Source: Rhodococcus sp. 14-2483-1-2 (GTDB lineage: Bacteria; Actinomycetota; Actinomycetes; Mycobacteriales; Mycobacteriaceae). Taken from it: a stretch of DNA of 64,000 nt. Shown piece after piece: positions 54,818-64,000 of the stretch; positions within the stretch are counted from its first letter, which is position 1; every line of letters starts with the position of its first letter. The stretch is taken from the NCBI RefSeq assembly GCF_002259405.1, contig NZ_NPFW01000009.1:62001-126000 (forward strand). The letters are read 5' to 3'. The notes under the pieces are model-generated. The model ran no database searches, was not told the DNA's origin, and saw only the letters and a program-made list of their open reading frames with translations. The translations under genes and the position numbers were made by a program.

Positions 54818-55765
54818 TCACCTAATCACGAGTGTGCGGCCGCTGCGCTGCACCATCGATCGGAAGGCCGCGACCTGACGCGGCGAATCGGCCTGCGGAT
54901 CCCACACCATGCCGATACGTCGACGAGCCGCGGGCTGGGTGAGCCCGATGTCGACGGTTCCTCCTTCTCCGCCGTGCGCTCGGATCCGCGGCAGGATGGC
55001 GATGCCGAGTCCGGCCCCGACGAGTCCGCGCACCGTGTGGGTGTCCTGCCCCTCGAAGGCGATGCGCGGGCTGAAACCGGCGTCCGCCCACAACTCGTCG
55101 CAGATCGACCGCATGCCGAAACCGTGGCCCATCGCGATGTAGTTCTCGTCGGCGGTGTCGGCGAGATCGACCGATCTGCGGGTGGCCAGGCGATGATCGG
55201 CCGGGACCACGAGCATCAGCCTCTCGTCGTAGAGCTGGAACGAATTGTCGTCGGTGTGCTCGGCGCTGAGAGAGACGAACGCCAGGTCGGAGACCCCATC
55301 TTCGAGACGGTCGAGGCAGCGCGCTCGGGCACCCTGATCCAGATCGAACGTGACGGCCGGGTGGTCGACGCGGAACTGCCGGATCAGCGCCGGTACGACG
55401 TCCTCGCCCAGGGTGTTCTGAAACGCCACTGCGATACGGCCGCGGGCCCGAGCGTCGTGCTCGGTCATGGCGTCGATGCCGGCATCGATATCGCTCAACG
55501 CTCGCTGCAGGTACGGAATCAGCACTCGGCCGGTGCTGGTCAGCACGATTCCGCGGCCGCGTCGTTCGACGATGTCGACGCCCAGGATCGCCGACGCGCG
55601 GGCCACCTGCCGACTGACGGTGGGCTGTGGAAGGCCCAGCACGTGCGCGGCGTCGGTGATGTGTTCGGTGTCGGCCACCGCCACGAGGGTCGGCAGCAGC
55701 GGCAGCAGTTCGATCGCTTCGCGACGCATGAAACGAATCATATCGTTGGTGTATCGGTTTGCCAT
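54818..55765 (-). CDS. LysR-type transcriptional regulator
   Basis: 315 residues (ATG 55765; M9 at 55741 or M13 at 55729 may be the true start, since a repeat of CGATA motifs lies in the first codons). An N-terminal winged helix (AAHVLGLPQPTVSRQVARASAIL) and an effector-binding domain follow. Divergent from the MFS transporter across 47 nt, so it probably regulates it. The phosphatase and YhgE-like genes lie downstream. Confidence 0.9.
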   Translation of the reverse strand: MANRYTNDMIRFMRREAIELLPLLPTLVAVADTEHITDAAHVLGLPQPTVSRQVARASAILGVDIVERRGRGIVLTSTGRVLIPYLQRALSDIDAGIDAMTEHDARARGRIAVAFQNTLGEDVVPALIRQFRVDHPAVTFDLDQGARARCLDRLEDGVSDLAFVSLSAEHTDDNSFQLYDERLMLVVPADHRLATRRSVDLADTADENYIAMGHGFGMRSICDELWADAGFSPRIAFEGQDTHTVRGLVGAGLGIAILPRIRAHGGEGGTVDIGLTQPAARRRIGMVWDPQADSPRQVAAFRSMVQRSGRTLVIR

Positions 55766-55812
55766 GTCTCATGCATTGGACGAATACCGTGAGCGCTTCT
55801 AACGTGATCTGC

Positions 55813-57039
55813 ATGACTACGACGCAGCCCGAGGTCCTCGGGTGGGAGGGACACCCCAGGGGCTCGCGCGAATACCGCCGACTCGTCCTGGCCCTGCTGT
55901 TCGCCGGAGTCGCGACGTTCGCCCAGCTGTACTCGGTGCAGGGAATCCTGCCGCTCATCGCCGCCAATCTCGACATCACGCCGTCGCTGTCCTCGCTCGC
56001 CGTCGGACTCGCGACGGTCGGCGTCGCGGTCTCGGTCATTCCCTGGTCGGTTGCGGCCGACCGCATCGGTCGAGTCCGGGCCATGACGGCGTCGATCCTC
56101 ACCGCCACGACGTTGGGACTGCTGGTACCGCTCGCGCCGTCGCTCGAAGTCCTTCTGGTCGTTCGATTCTTCGAAGGTGCCGCACTGGGCGGTCTCCCCG
56201 CCATAGCGATCGCATATCTCAGCGAAGAGGTGCATCGCAGTCACACTGCCTTGGCCGCGGCAACGTACGTGTCCGGCACGACGCTCGGCGGACTGCTCGG
56301 CCGCATCGTCGCCGGACCCGTTGCGGAATACACCAACTGGCGCATCGGCACCCTGACCGTCTCGCTGATTGCGGCTCTCGCCGCCGCGCTGTTCGTGTGG
56401 CTTGCACCGAAACCGCGAACGACGCTGGTGCACAGCCAGATTCGTGACCTGCCGGGACGGCTCTTGGTAAACCTGCGCGAACCGGGGATGGCGGCACTCT
56501 ACGGCCAGGGATTCCTGCTGATGGGCGGCTTCGTCGCGATCTACAACTACCTCGGATTCCGTTTGGAGGCCGTGCCTTTCGGGCTCCCACAGTCTCTGAT
56601 CAGCCTGATCTTCGTGGCGTACCTCAGCGGTACGGTGTCCTCACGGGTAGCGGGCAAGCTCGCGACGATGCACGGCAGGTCGGTGGTGCTCGCCGGATCC
56701 ACCGCAACGATGATCGCCGGAGTGGCACTGACGATGGCGTCGAACCTCGTCGTCATTCTGACCGGCCTGGTGATCCTGACCATGGGATTCTTTGCGGCCC
56801 ACGCCATCGCGTCGGGCTGGACCGGACAACGCGCCGTCCACGGCCGCGCGCAGGCGACCTCGCTGTACAACCTCTTCTACTACGGCGGATCGTCCATGGT
56901 CGGATGGATCGGCGGCGTCGTGTTCCAGTCGCTGGGATGGAACGCGTTGGCGCTGTTCGTCATTGCGTTGGCACTGATCGCAGGCGTGTGGGCCGCATGC
57001 CTGCACGGCCGATTGGCGCAGCCGGTATCAGTAGGTTGA
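55813..57039 (+). CDS. MFS transporter (YnfM/CynX-like)
   Basis: 408 residues from ATG 55813; the earlier open start overlaps the LysR promoter. About 12 hydrophobic segments; motif A-like AADRIGRVRAM and RFFEGAALGGLPAIAIAYLSEEV. Divergent from the LysR gene, so its likely target. Substrate unknown. Its end overlaps the convergent DUF4190 gene by 12 nt. Confidence 0.9.
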   Translation: MTTTQPEVLGWEGHPRGSREYRRLVLALLFAGVATFAQLYSVQGILPLIAANLDITPSLSSLAVGLATVGVAVSVIPWSVAADRIGRVRAMTASILTATTLGLLVPLAPSLEVLLVVRFFEGAALGGLPAIAIAYLSEEVHRSHTALAAATYVSGTTLGGLLGRIVAGPVAEYTNWRIGTLTVSLIAALAAALFVWLAPKPRTTLVHSQIRDLPGRLLVNLREPGMAALYGQGFLLMGGFVAIYNYLGFRLEAVPFGLPQSLISLIFVAYLSGTVSSRVAGKLATMHGRSVVLAGSTATMIAGVALTMASNLVVILTGLVILTMGFFAAHAIASGWTGQRAVHGRAQATSLYNLFYYGGSSMVGWIGGVVFQSLGWNALALFVIALALIAGVWAACLHGRLAQPVSVG

Positions 57040-57510
57040 CGTGTTCGCGGCAGCGATGGCGAAAATGACGATCGCACCCACGATGACGACGAACAGTGCG
57101 ATCGAGACGTAACCGATGATCAGCCCTGCGGTCGCGAACCCCGACCCGCCTTCGCCGGTGCGCTTGATCTGACCGCGCGCAATGTGGCCACACACCACCG
57201 CGCACACCGACGCAAGCAACGGAATGAACGTCAGACCGAGAATGCCCAGCACCAGCGACACGATCGCCAACGTGTTCGTGGTCGCGGGAGCCTGATACCC
57301 GCCGGCATACGGCGCATTCCCGTAGTGGGGGTTGGCGTATTGCGTGTTTTGATACTGGGGGTTTTGATACTGCGGGTTCGGAGGGTACTGCTGGTTCTGG
57401 TGCTGGGCGTTCGGGTCTCGGTACGGAGGGTACTGCTGCGAATCCCCGTACGACTCGTCCTTCCTGGACGCGTCGAACGAATCGCTGCCTTCACCCTGCG
57501 GATAACCCAT
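57028..57510 (-). CDS. DUF4190 membrane protein
   Basis: 160 residues. A Gln/Tyr/Pro-rich cytoplasmic N-terminal half (QYPPYRD, QYQNPQYQNTQYANP repeats), then two hydrophobic segments joined by GHIARGQIKRTGEGGSGFATAG, the DUF4190 signature. Function unknown. Confidence 0.85.
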   Translation of the reverse strand: MGYPQGEGSDSFDASRKDESYGDSQQYPPYRDPNAQHQNQQYPPNPQYQNPQYQNTQYANPHYGNAPYAGGYQAPATTNTLAIVSLVLGILGLTFIPLLASVCAVVCGHIARGQIKRTGEGGSGFATAGLIIGYVSIALFVVIVGAIVIFAIAAANTSTY

Positions 57511-57561
57511 GGCGGGAGTGTGGCACCTCGGGACAGCCGTCGCAACCGTTCTCTGGCGACG

Positions 57562-57963
57562 CTACGTGCCGAGCTTGCCCCAGCCCACATACGCGTCGAC
57601 GGTGACGTAACCGGTCACCCGAGGCTGATCCCGAACCGGATACGGATTCCCGGTGTATTGCGTCGAAATGCGATCGATATCCACCAGATCGGGATCGTCC
57701 TGCAACTCGATCGAGCCGTGCACCGTCACATGGGTGTACCAACTGGCCTCGTCCAACACCGAAATGGAGACCTTCGGATTGGCCCTGATGTGCTCGAGAC
57801 GCTTCCGAGACGCGTCGAAATTGAGCACGACCTTCCCGTCCTCCCACAAATACCAGGTGGGTGCGGTGATCGGCGTTCCATCGGCACGAACCACAGCCAT
57901 GACGGCGGGATTCGGCTTCTTCAGCAATTCCACAGCAGCATCGGGCAACGGGGGCTTCGGCAT
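57562..57963 (-). CDS. PPOX-class (F420/FMN) oxidoreductase
   Basis: 133 residues, single split-barrel domain with VMAVVRADGTPITAPTWYLWEDGKVVLNFD and RKRLEHIRANPKVSISVLDE. Similar to the Rv1155 group, F420-dependent reductases. Substrate unknown. Upstream is repeat copy 3. Confidence 0.85.
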   Translation of the reverse strand: MPKPPLPDAAVELLKKPNPAVMAVVRADGTPITAPTWYLWEDGKVVLNFDASRKRLEHIRANPKVSISVLDEASWYTHVTVHGSIELQDDPDLVDIDRISTQYTGNPYPVRDQPRVTGYVTVDAYVGWGKLGT

Positions 57964-58021
57964 ACGACAACCTTACGACTCGACCCCCGCTGCGGTCCTG
58001 CTTCCGCCCACACCGCCCCGA

Positions 58022-58081
58022 AGTCCACTCGATGTGACATTGACTGCCGAAAAGGCCACTGAATGTCACATCGAGTGGACT
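58022..58081 (+). repeat. 60-bp palindromic repeat, copy 3 (subtype B, perfect arms)
   Basis: The best copy: 19-bp perfect arms AGTCCACTCGATGTGACAT / ATGTCACATCGAGTGGACT around a 22-nt centre (TTGACTGCCGAAAAGGCCACT-type). Lies between the PPOX start and the KAS III-like stop. Confidence 0.92.
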
Positions 58082-58131
58082 GGGGTTTCGGGTGCACTCG
58101 GGAATCGGGTGCACTCGGTGCGGATGTGCGA

Positions 58132-59136
58132 CTACAGGTTGGGGAGTTTGACTACCTGTCCGGCGTAGGAGAGTCCGGCACCGAAGGCGAGTAGCAGTGC
58201 GGTGTCTCCTGCTTTTGCTTTGCCGGTGCGCAGGAGTTCTTCCATGGCCAGGGGGATCGAGGCTGCCGAGGTGTTGCCGGTTTCGGCGATGTCGTTGGCG
58301 ACCGGGGTGCCGTCGGCGAGGTTCAGGCTCTTGGCCAGCAGTTCGGTGATGCGGCTGTTTGCTTGGTGGGGGATGAAGGCGTGCAGTTCGTCGGTCTTGA
58401 TGCCGGCGACGTCGAGGACCCGCTGCGCGGCTTTGCCCATTTCGAATGCGGCCCAGCGGAAGACGGAGATTCCGTTCATCCGGATCCAGGGTCGCTCGAG
58501 GCCTTCCTCGGTGATGTAGTCGTACCAGTCGGTTGTCTGGACGATGGCGTCGGATTGCGAGCCGTCCGAGCCCCAGACGGCGGGCCCGATCTCGGTTTCG
58601 TCACTCTGTCCGACGACCACGGCACCGGCACCGTCGGCGAAGATGAATCGCGTGGTGCGGTCGTAGGGGTCGGTGGTGACGCTGAGCTGTTCTGCACCGA
58701 TGACGAGGACGTACTTGGAGGTTCCGGCCTTGACCAGGTCCGATGCGACGGCGAGGGAGTAGCAGAAGCCTGCGCAGCCGGCGCAGATGTCGAATGCGGC
58801 CGGTCCCTTGGTGCCGAGTCCGTGCGCTACTTTCGCAGCTGCCTGGGGTGTCAGTTCGAGATGCGTCGAGGTGGCGACGATGACGGTGTCGACTTGGTCG
58901 GCCGTGATTCCGCTGGCCTCGAGGGCCTTGCGGCCTGCTGCGATGGACATCTCGACGACGTTTTCCTTGGGATCGGCGAAGCGCCGGTTCTTGATTCCCG
59001 ATCGCGTTTGGATCCACTCGTCGCTCGAGTCGATGAATTCGCAGATCTCGTCGTTGGTCACGACTCGCTCGGGGCGGTGAACGCCGAGTCCGAGTAGTTT
59101 CGACTGTCGTCCCTGCGTCGTGCTGATCGCACCCAT
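58132..59136 (-). CDS. 3-oxoacyl-ACP synthase III-like (FabH family)
   Basis: 334 residues from ATG 59136 (AGGA 8 nt upstream). KAS III family with the Cys-His-Asn triad: Cys in AGCAGFCYSL (about residue 121), His in FIPHQANSRI and Asn in ETGNTSAAS. Condenses an acyl-CoA starter with malonyl-ACP. No other fatty-acid-synthase gene is adjacent, so pathway unknown. Confidence 0.9.
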   Translation of the reverse strand: MGAISTTQGRQSKLLGLGVHRPERVVTNDEICEFIDSSDEWIQTRSGIKNRRFADPKENVVEMSIAAGRKALEASGITADQVDTVIVATSTHLELTPQAAAKVAHGLGTKGPAAFDICAGCAGFCYSLAVASDLVKAGTSKYVLVIGAEQLSVTTDPYDRTTRFIFADGAGAVVVGQSDETEIGPAVWGSDGSQSDAIVQTTDWYDYITEEGLERPWIRMNGISVFRWAAFEMGKAAQRVLDVAGIKTDELHAFIPHQANSRITELLAKSLNLADGTPVANDIAETGNTSAASIPLAMEELLRTGKAKAGDTALLLAFGAGLSYAGQVVKLPNL

Positions 59137-59236
59137 CTTCAATTTCCTCTCGTGCTACCGCGCCATCGCCGAGCTTCGGCTCGGGTCTTGGGCTGCGGGC
59201 TCGGTGACACACGTTACGTGCGTCGCCGCGAGGAGT

Positions 59237-60133
59237 TCACACCAGTTCGGCGATGAGGGCCGCGACCTCGGCGGGTTTGTCGATCATGGCGTGGTGATGG
59301 GCGGGCATGACGACGGTGAAATCCGCTTGCAGGTAGGCAGCGAGTTTGCGCTGTGTCCGTACCCATCTCTTGCCCCACGGCGACGGCCTGCCCGTGTGTG
59401 CGGCCGCCACGATGACGGGCACACCGAGTCGGAACTGCTTGCGGATGCGGTTCAGTTCGACCGAGAGATCCGGGTAGACGACGTCCTCCACCAGCGCGGC
59501 GGCGAGGTAGGCGGGTCTGCGATAGATGTCGTCGACCCAGTCGAATGTCTCCTGCGGTGTGCCGTCGGGCGGTGTCGCCTGGTTGAGGATGCGGCGCACA
59601 CGCGGTCCGATCAGTTTCTGCACGCCGGTCCTGCTGAGCATCGTTGCGATCACGTGCGCGGCCTCGACACGCACGGCAGCCGGGATGAATCGTCGGGGGT
59701 CGGATTCTGCGCTGGAATCGAGCAACAGAATCCCGCGGATGCGCGACGGGTACAGCCGGGCGACGGCTTCTGCGTAGAAGCCGGCAATCGAATGACCTGC
59801 GACGACGGCCGGCTCGGTGACTCCGAGTGCGTCGAGGACGCCGATGATCCTGTCTGCCTCTCCGTGGACGGTGGGCGTGGCACCGACGGGCAGGGGGTCG
59901 CTGAGTCCGAAGCCGGGGCGGTCGAGAACGACCACGTGATGGTGGGAGCTCAAGATGTCGACGGTGTCGTTCCAGTCGAACCAATTGCTGCCGAGGCCTC
60001 CGCAGAGGACCACCGTGGGGCCGGTTCCGCGTACGAGCAGATGCAGACGTTGTCCGTCCACCTCGACGTATCGACCGGGCGGATGTTTCACGGGAAACAA
60101 CGCACTGCGTTCGGCTCGATCCCCGTTGTCCAT
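59237..60133 (-). CDS. Alpha/beta hydrolase
   Basis: 298 residues. Nucleophile elbow AGHSIAG (G-x-S-x-A), oxyanion region GGLGSNWFDW, and late His in MPAHHHAM. Substrate unknown. A degenerate parS (60084-60099) overlaps codons 12-17 and encodes FPVKH. Upstream lies lysX, same strand (109-nt gap). Confidence 0.88.
   Translation of the reverse strand: MDNGDRAERSALFPVKHPPGRYVEVDGQRLHLLVRGTGPTVVLCGGLGSNWFDWNDTVDILSSHHHVVVLDRPGFGLSDPLPVGATPTVHGEADRIIGVLDALGVTEPAVVAGHSIAGFYAEAVARLYPSRIRGILLLDSSAESDPRRFIPAAVRVEAAHVIATMLSRTGVQKLIGPRVRRILNQATPPDGTPQETFDWVDDIYRRPAYLAAALVEDVVYPDLSVELNRIRKQFRLGVPVIVAAAHTGRPSPWGKRWVRTQRKLAAYLQADFTVVMPAHHHAMIDKPAEVAALIAELV
60084..60099. other. Degenerate parS-like site
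   Basis: TGTTTCACGGGAAACA has one mismatch (T to G at position 10) that breaks the palindrome centre. It lies 49 kb from oriC inside a hydrolase gene. ParB binding is doubtful. Confidence 0.45.
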
Positions 60134-60242
60134 ATTTGGTTCCCCACGATGCTCAGCCGACCCGCCGTCTGTTTCACCGTCCAGTTTCCATCATTTTCCC
60201 GGTTTTTCACACTCGGCCTCGCGGATGGGGTCGTAGCGGAGG

Positions 60243-63200
60243 TCATTGACGCGGCTTGGCCAGCGGGAACGCCAACGTTTCGCGGATGCTGCCTCCGGTG
60301 ATGAGCATGACAACCCGGTCGACGCCCATGCCGAGACCACCGGTCGGCGGCATCCCGTGCTCGAGTGCCTGCAGGAAGTCCTCGTCCAAGCTCATCGCCT
60401 CCTCGTCGCCCCCGGCCGCGAGCAGAGACTGTTCGGTCAGTCGCTGCCGCTGATCGACCGGGTCCGTCAGTTCGCTGTACGCGGTACCCAGCTCGACACC
60501 CCACGCGACTAGATCCCATTTCTCTGCGACCCCGGGGATGCTCCGATGCGGCCTCGTCAACGGCGACATCGACGTCGGGAAGTCCTTGTAGAAGGTGGGG
60601 AATTCCGTGTAGTCCTCGACGAGATGCTCGTACATTCCCTGCGCGACGGCTCCCGCATCCCAGGTCTTCTCGTACGGGATGGCGTTCTCGTCGCACAGGC
60701 GTTGCAGTTCGCCCAGTGGGGTCGACGGTTCGACGGGTACGCCCAACTTCTCGGCGACGGCACCGTGCAGCGTCTTGACGGGCCACTCGCCGGAGATGTC
60801 GATCTCGATCATCTCTCCGTTCGGGCCGTCGGGACGCAGGATGATCTCGCGTCCGTGCGCCGCAACAGCAGCCCGTTGAATCAATTGGCGGCACAACACC
60901 ATTGCGCGTTCGTAGTCGCTGTGGGCCTCGTACGCCTCGAGGATCGTGAACTCGGGATTGTGTTTGAAGTCCGCTCCTTCGTTGCGGAACACACGCCCGA
61001 TCTCGAACACCTTCTCCATGCCGCCGACGCACAGGCGCTTGAGATACAGCTCCGGGGCGATTCGCAGGTAGAGATCGAGGTTGTAGGCATTGATGTGGGT
61101 GACGAACGGCGCGGCGTTCGCACCGCCGTGCACCTGCTGCAGAATCGGTGTCTCGACTTCCATGTACCCGCGCTCTGCCAGCGAATCACGGAGGGATTTC
61201 ACCACGTTCGAGCGTGCGATCAGCAGAGCTCGAGCATCCCGATTGATCGCCAGGTCCACGTAACGCTGCCGCACCCGAGCTTCCGGATCGGTGAGCCCGC
61301 GGTACTTGTCCGGCAACGGATGCAGGCACTTGGCGTTCATGCGCCACTCGGTGGCCAGCAGGGAGAGCTCACCACGCCTGCTGAACCCGATGGTGCCGCT
61401 GACCTCGATGAGGTCACCCAGGTCGAAGTCGGCATCGAATTCTTCGATTCTGTCGCCGACGCGTTCGCGGTCGAACAGCACCTGAATATCGGCCGACCAG
61501 TCACGGATGACGGCGAAGGACACGCTGCCGTAGTCACGGATACGCAGAATGCGTCCGGCGATTCGCACCGTTGTGCCCTGCGGCGACGCCACCGCTGCCT
61601 CGACGGTGTGGGTCGGGGGATACGCGACGGGATAGCCCTCGGTGCCCTCGCGTTCGAGGCGATCGAGCTTCGACATGCGCACGCGCACCTGGTCGGGACG
61701 CTTCCGGCCCGGCGTCGGCTCGTCCGGAACGCTGTCGGGTCCACTGCCGTCGGGATGAATGTCGGCGGCGTCGGCCAGAGCTGCGGGCACCGCGACGTGG
61801 GAACCGGTGTGCTTCGAGGCCCGTCGGAAGGTCGGAAGAGTCAGGAAGCCTTCGGCGATGGCCGACGCGACGCCGACCTTGGGCAACACCCGATTGTCGG
61901 CGAAGCAGAGGTAGCGCGGCTCCCATTCCGGAAGGTACTTCACGTTCGAGCGATACAGTGCCTCGAGCTGCCACCACCGGGAGAAGAACACCAGCACGCT
62001 TCGCCAGATCCGCAACACCGGCCCGGCCCCGATCCGGCTGCCCTCCTCGAACGCCGCGCGGAACACGGCGAAGTTCAGCGAGATCTTGCTGATACCGAAA
62101 TGATCTGCGCCGGTGGCGAGCTCGGTCACCATCAGTTCGATCACCCCGTTGGGCGACGCCGGATCCCGGCGCATCAGATCCAGCGATGCACCGGTACGAC
62201 CCCACGGGACCAACGAGAGAACACCGATCACCTTCTCACCCTGAACTGCCTGCACCAGAAGGCAATCGCCGTCCAGCGGATCACCCAGCCGGCCCAACGC
62301 CATCGAGAAACCACGCTCGGTTTCGGTATCGCGCCACGCATCCGCGCAGGCAATGATCTCCGACATCTCCTCCGACGAAATATCCCGATGACGACGCACG
62401 GTGACCACAACACCCGCCTTGCGAGCCCGGTTGACCGCCTGACGCACGGGGCGCATCTCGCGTCCATTGAGGTTGAAATCTTTGGTTTTCAGGATTGCTT
62501 CGTCGCCGAGTTCGAGGACGCTCAGGCCGGCCCGCTTGTACGCGGTGGCGCCGATCTCGCTGGCCCCCATGACAGCCGGGGTCCAGCCGTACTTCTCGGC
62601 CAGGTCCAACCATTCGGATATCGCATGCGGCCACGCCTCGGGGTTGCCGATCGGGTCACCACTGGCAAGACACACACCGACCTCGACGCGATACGTCACC
62701 GCTGCCTTGCCACTGGTGGCGAAGATGACGCCCTTGTCGCGTCGGGTGGCGAAGTAGCCGAGGGAATCGTCGGCGCCCCACTTGTCCAGCAGGCCACGGA
62801 GAGCGGACTCGTCGCGACCGGTGAGCGCATTGCTCGACCGCTGAGACCGAAACAACGTGATGACAGCCCCCAGCAACGCCAACGCTCCGAACAGACCCAA
62901 CGCCGTGTTGACGATCCCGTTCGGCCTGCCGTCGAACTGCTCGTTGTCCACCGTCGCCAACGCCGTGACCCGATTGAACGCCCACAGGAACGTCTGACTC
63001 TCCGGCAACGACCCGGGGAACAACGCCACCAGCGCCCACCCGATCACCGTCCCGATGGCGGCGCCCAGCACGAGCACGCCGAGCGCCTTCCACACCGCAC
63101 CGCGGCGCACACGCGTGTAGAACTCCTTGCGCGCGGCGATCAACAACCCCGTCACCACGACATGCACAGCCAGTGCAATCCACGAGCTGACGTCCTTCTC

Positions 63201-63554
63201 CGTGATGCCCTCGACGACATTGGTGATCGCCAACAACACCAGATAGATCGTCAACAACCACCACGCAATGCGTTTGCGACTCGCCAGCGCCGCCGCCAAC
63301 AACCCGACCACCAACGCCCACGACAAACTCGTATCGGGAGCATCGAAGTAGTAGCTGTCCACGTATTCACGAGGAACATGAATCAGGAAGCGAAGAGTCG
63401 GCGACAGACTCCACAGAAACAACAACACCGCGAACACGCCGAGCACCAACCCCGCGATATGGGGCACCTCACTCAACCGACCACGCGCGGGTGGCACGAA
63501 CGACCGCGGAGCCATGGACCCGGACCGCTCCGAGGGAACTGCTGTCGCCGTCAT
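60243..63554 (-). CDS. lysX: Bifunctional lysyl-tRNA synthetase / lysylphosphatidylglycerol synthase LysX
   Basis: 1103 residues. N-terminal MprF-like part with about six transmembrane helices and a cytoplasmic DUF2156 domain (to about 590), then an OB fold and class II LysRS catalytic core with [11 protein letters not shown] and the final [12 protein letters not shown]. It adds lysine from Lys-tRNA to phosphatidylglycerol and charges tRNA; in M. tuberculosis LysX gives resistance to cationic peptides. GGGAG lies about 7 nt before the ATG. Confidence 0.96.
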   Translation of the reverse strand: MTATAVPSERSGSMAPRSFVPPARGRLSEVPHIAGLVLGVFAVLLFLWSLSPTLRFLIHVPREYVDSYYFDAPDTSLSWALVVGLLAAALASRKRIAWWLLTIYLVLLAITNVVEGITEKDVSSWIALAVHVVVTGLLIAARKEFYTRVRRGAVWKALGVLVLGAAIGTVIGWALVALFPGSLPESQTFLWAFNRVTALATVDNEQFDGRPNGIVNTALGLFGALALLGAVITLFRSQRSSNALTGRDESALRGLLDKWGADDSLGYFATRRDKGVIFATSGKAAVTYRVEVGVCLASGDPIGNPEAWPHAISEWLDLAEKYGWTPAVMGASEIGATAYKRAGLSVLELGDEAILKTKDFNLNGREMRPVRQAVNRARKAGVVVTVRRHRDISSEEMSEIIACADAWRDTETERGFSMALGRLGDPLDGDCLLVQAVQGEKVIGVLSLVPWGRTGASLDLMRRDPASPNGVIELMVTELATGADHFGISKISLNFAVFRAAFEEGSRIGAGPVLRIWRSVLVFFSRWWQLEALYRSNVKYLPEWEPRYLCFADNRVLPKVGVASAIAEGFLTLPTFRRASKHTGSHVAVPAALADAADIHPDGSGPDSVPDEPTPGRKRPDQVRVRMSKLDRLEREGTEGYPVAYPPTHTVEAAVASPQGTTVRIAGRILRIRDYGSVSFAVIRDWSADIQVLFDRERVGDRIEEFDADFDLGDLIEVSGTIGFSRRGELSLLATEWRMNAKCLHPLPDKYRGLTDPEARVRQRYVDLAINRDARALLIARSNVVKSLRDSLAERGYMEVETPILQQVHGGANAAPFVTHINAYNLDLYLRIAPELYLKRLCVGGMEKVFEIGRVFRNEGADFKHNPEFTILEAYEAHSDYERAMVLCRQLIQRAAVAAHGREIILRPDGPNGEMIEIDISGEWPVKTLHGAVAEKLGVPVEPSTPLGELQRLCDENAIPYEKTWDAGAVAQGMYEHLVEDYTEFPTFYKDFPTSMSPLTRPHRSIPGVAEKWDLVAWGVELGTAYSELTDPVDQRQRLTEQSLLAAGGDEEAMSLDEDFLQALEHGMPPTGGLGMGVDRVVMLITGGSIRETLAFPLAKPRQ

Positions 63555-63637
63555 ATCTCACTCCCGAAGTCAGAATGCACTTGCAACGTAGACGGTATCC
63601 CCGCCGACCGAGTCAGTTCCCCATTGCCGGACCCGCC

Positions 63638-63697
63638 CGTCCACTCAATGTGACGTTCAGTGGCCTTTTCGGCAGTCAATGGCACATCGAGTGGACC
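63638..63697 (-). repeat. 60-bp palindromic repeat, copy 4 (subtype B, inverted)
   Basis: Reads as the reverse complement of copy 3 with a few changes. It lies in the 313-bp divergent gap between lysX and the last gene. Confidence 0.88.
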
Positions 63698-63777
63698 TCG
63701 AATCGAGTGCGGGCAGCGAATCTTCGGGGACATTGGATCGTGATGCAGCGTCGCCTCGGCGCACGAGGGTCGGCAGT

Positions 63778-63804
63778 TTGTCCACAGGGTGTGAGTTGTC
63801 CACA
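63778..63804 (+). promoter_or_regulatory. Two perfect DnaA boxes upstream of the last gene
   Basis: TTGTCCACA at 63778-63786 and 63796-63804, same orientation, 18 nt apart start-to-start. 64 nt upstream of the next start codon. Confidence 0.8.
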
Positions 63805-63867
63805 GGGCAATTCGTTTCCCGTCGTCGTGATGGATTCGGGGTGTGCGGACTGTGCATCATCTTGGTT

Positions 63868-64000
63868 ATGAAGCGGGGTGGAGCACGAGTCGACGCGAAG
63901 GTAATCGCGGCTGCATCGGATCGCGGCTTCATGAGGACAGCGCATCTACTCGAACTCGGGGTGGCGTCGAAGACCATTGTTCGACGCACTCAGCCGGACG
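63868..64000 (+). CDS. AbiEi-like antitoxin N-terminal domain, start only (cut by right edge)
   Basis: 44 complete codons plus 1 base from ATG 63868. The winged-helix-like segment GFMRTAHLLELGVASKTIVRR resembles the N-terminal domain of type IV (AbiEi-like) antitoxins and of related DUF559 proteins. The rest is off the window, so no function can be confirmed. Possibly a degenerate or orphan module, as is common in rhodococci. Confidence 0.6.
   Translation, partial: MKRGGARVDAKVIAAASDRGFMRTAHLLELGVASKTIVRRTQPD

Noticed and set aside
60546..63653. Long plus-strand open frame opposite lysX
   Set aside because: Antisense shadow of lysX; no domain, low-complexity Arg/His/Gln composition.

Overview
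The window is the chromosomal replication-origin neighbourhood of a GC-rich actinomycete of the order Mycobacteriales. Gene order matches the Mycobacterium tuberculosis Rv3915-Rv0020c block. Accessory genes, a rhodococcal-style 60-bp palindromic repeat and canonical actinobacterial parS/DnaA sites point to Rhodococcus or a close relative. This is inference from gene content; no database search was run.

Left arm (1-9.3 kb, mostly minus strand): the end of cwlM, a conserved hypothetical gene, then parB, parA, rsmG, an unusually long gene-free stretch (4.5-6.0 kb) carrying parS sites, and the jag/khpB-yidC-yidD-rnpA-rpmH operon. The origin lies between dnaA and dnaN (about 10.9-11.46 kb), with DnaA boxes and an AT-rich unwinding region. 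Genes left of it run mostly leftward and genes right of it rightward, so both are co-oriented with replication.

Right arm: dnaA, dnaN, a 6-phosphogluconate dehydrogenase, recF and dciA. Next comes an accessory two-gene unit (a predicted di-iron carboxylate enzyme plus an FAD/[2Fe-2S] reductase), then gyrB, gyrA, a DUF3566 membrane protein, tRNA-Ile, a 36-codon DLW-39-like micro-ORF and tRNA-Ala. From 24.8 kb an acyl-ACP-desaturase-like gene, a membrane diguanylate cyclase and a DUF1023 hydrolase precede cwsA, ppiA, rhomboid, a PH-like protein, crgA, a DUF881 protein and trpG/pabA. The minus-strand growth/division operon fhaA, fhaB, pstP, rodA, pbpA, pknA, pknB fills 33.2-42.9 kb, followed by tRNA-Leu.

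Accessory end (43.6-64 kb): gltBD, a secreted cutinase-like esterase, a DHA2 exporter, an ABM monooxygenase, a YhgE/Pip-like membrane protein with a phosphatase and LysR regulator, a divergent MFS transporter, a DUF4190 protein, a PPOX flavoprotein, a KAS III-like synthase, an alpha/beta hydrolase, the bifunctional lysX, and the start of an AbiEi-like antitoxin gene.

The most interesting points are the di-iron enzyme/reductase pair, which shows two textbook E-x(28-37)-ExxH ligand sets although its family is usually called a metal-dependent hydrolase; the parS-bearing gene-free stretch; DnaA-box clusters away from oriC around crgA and near 63.8 kb; and four copies of an exactly 60-bp palindromic repeat in two subtypes and both orientations.
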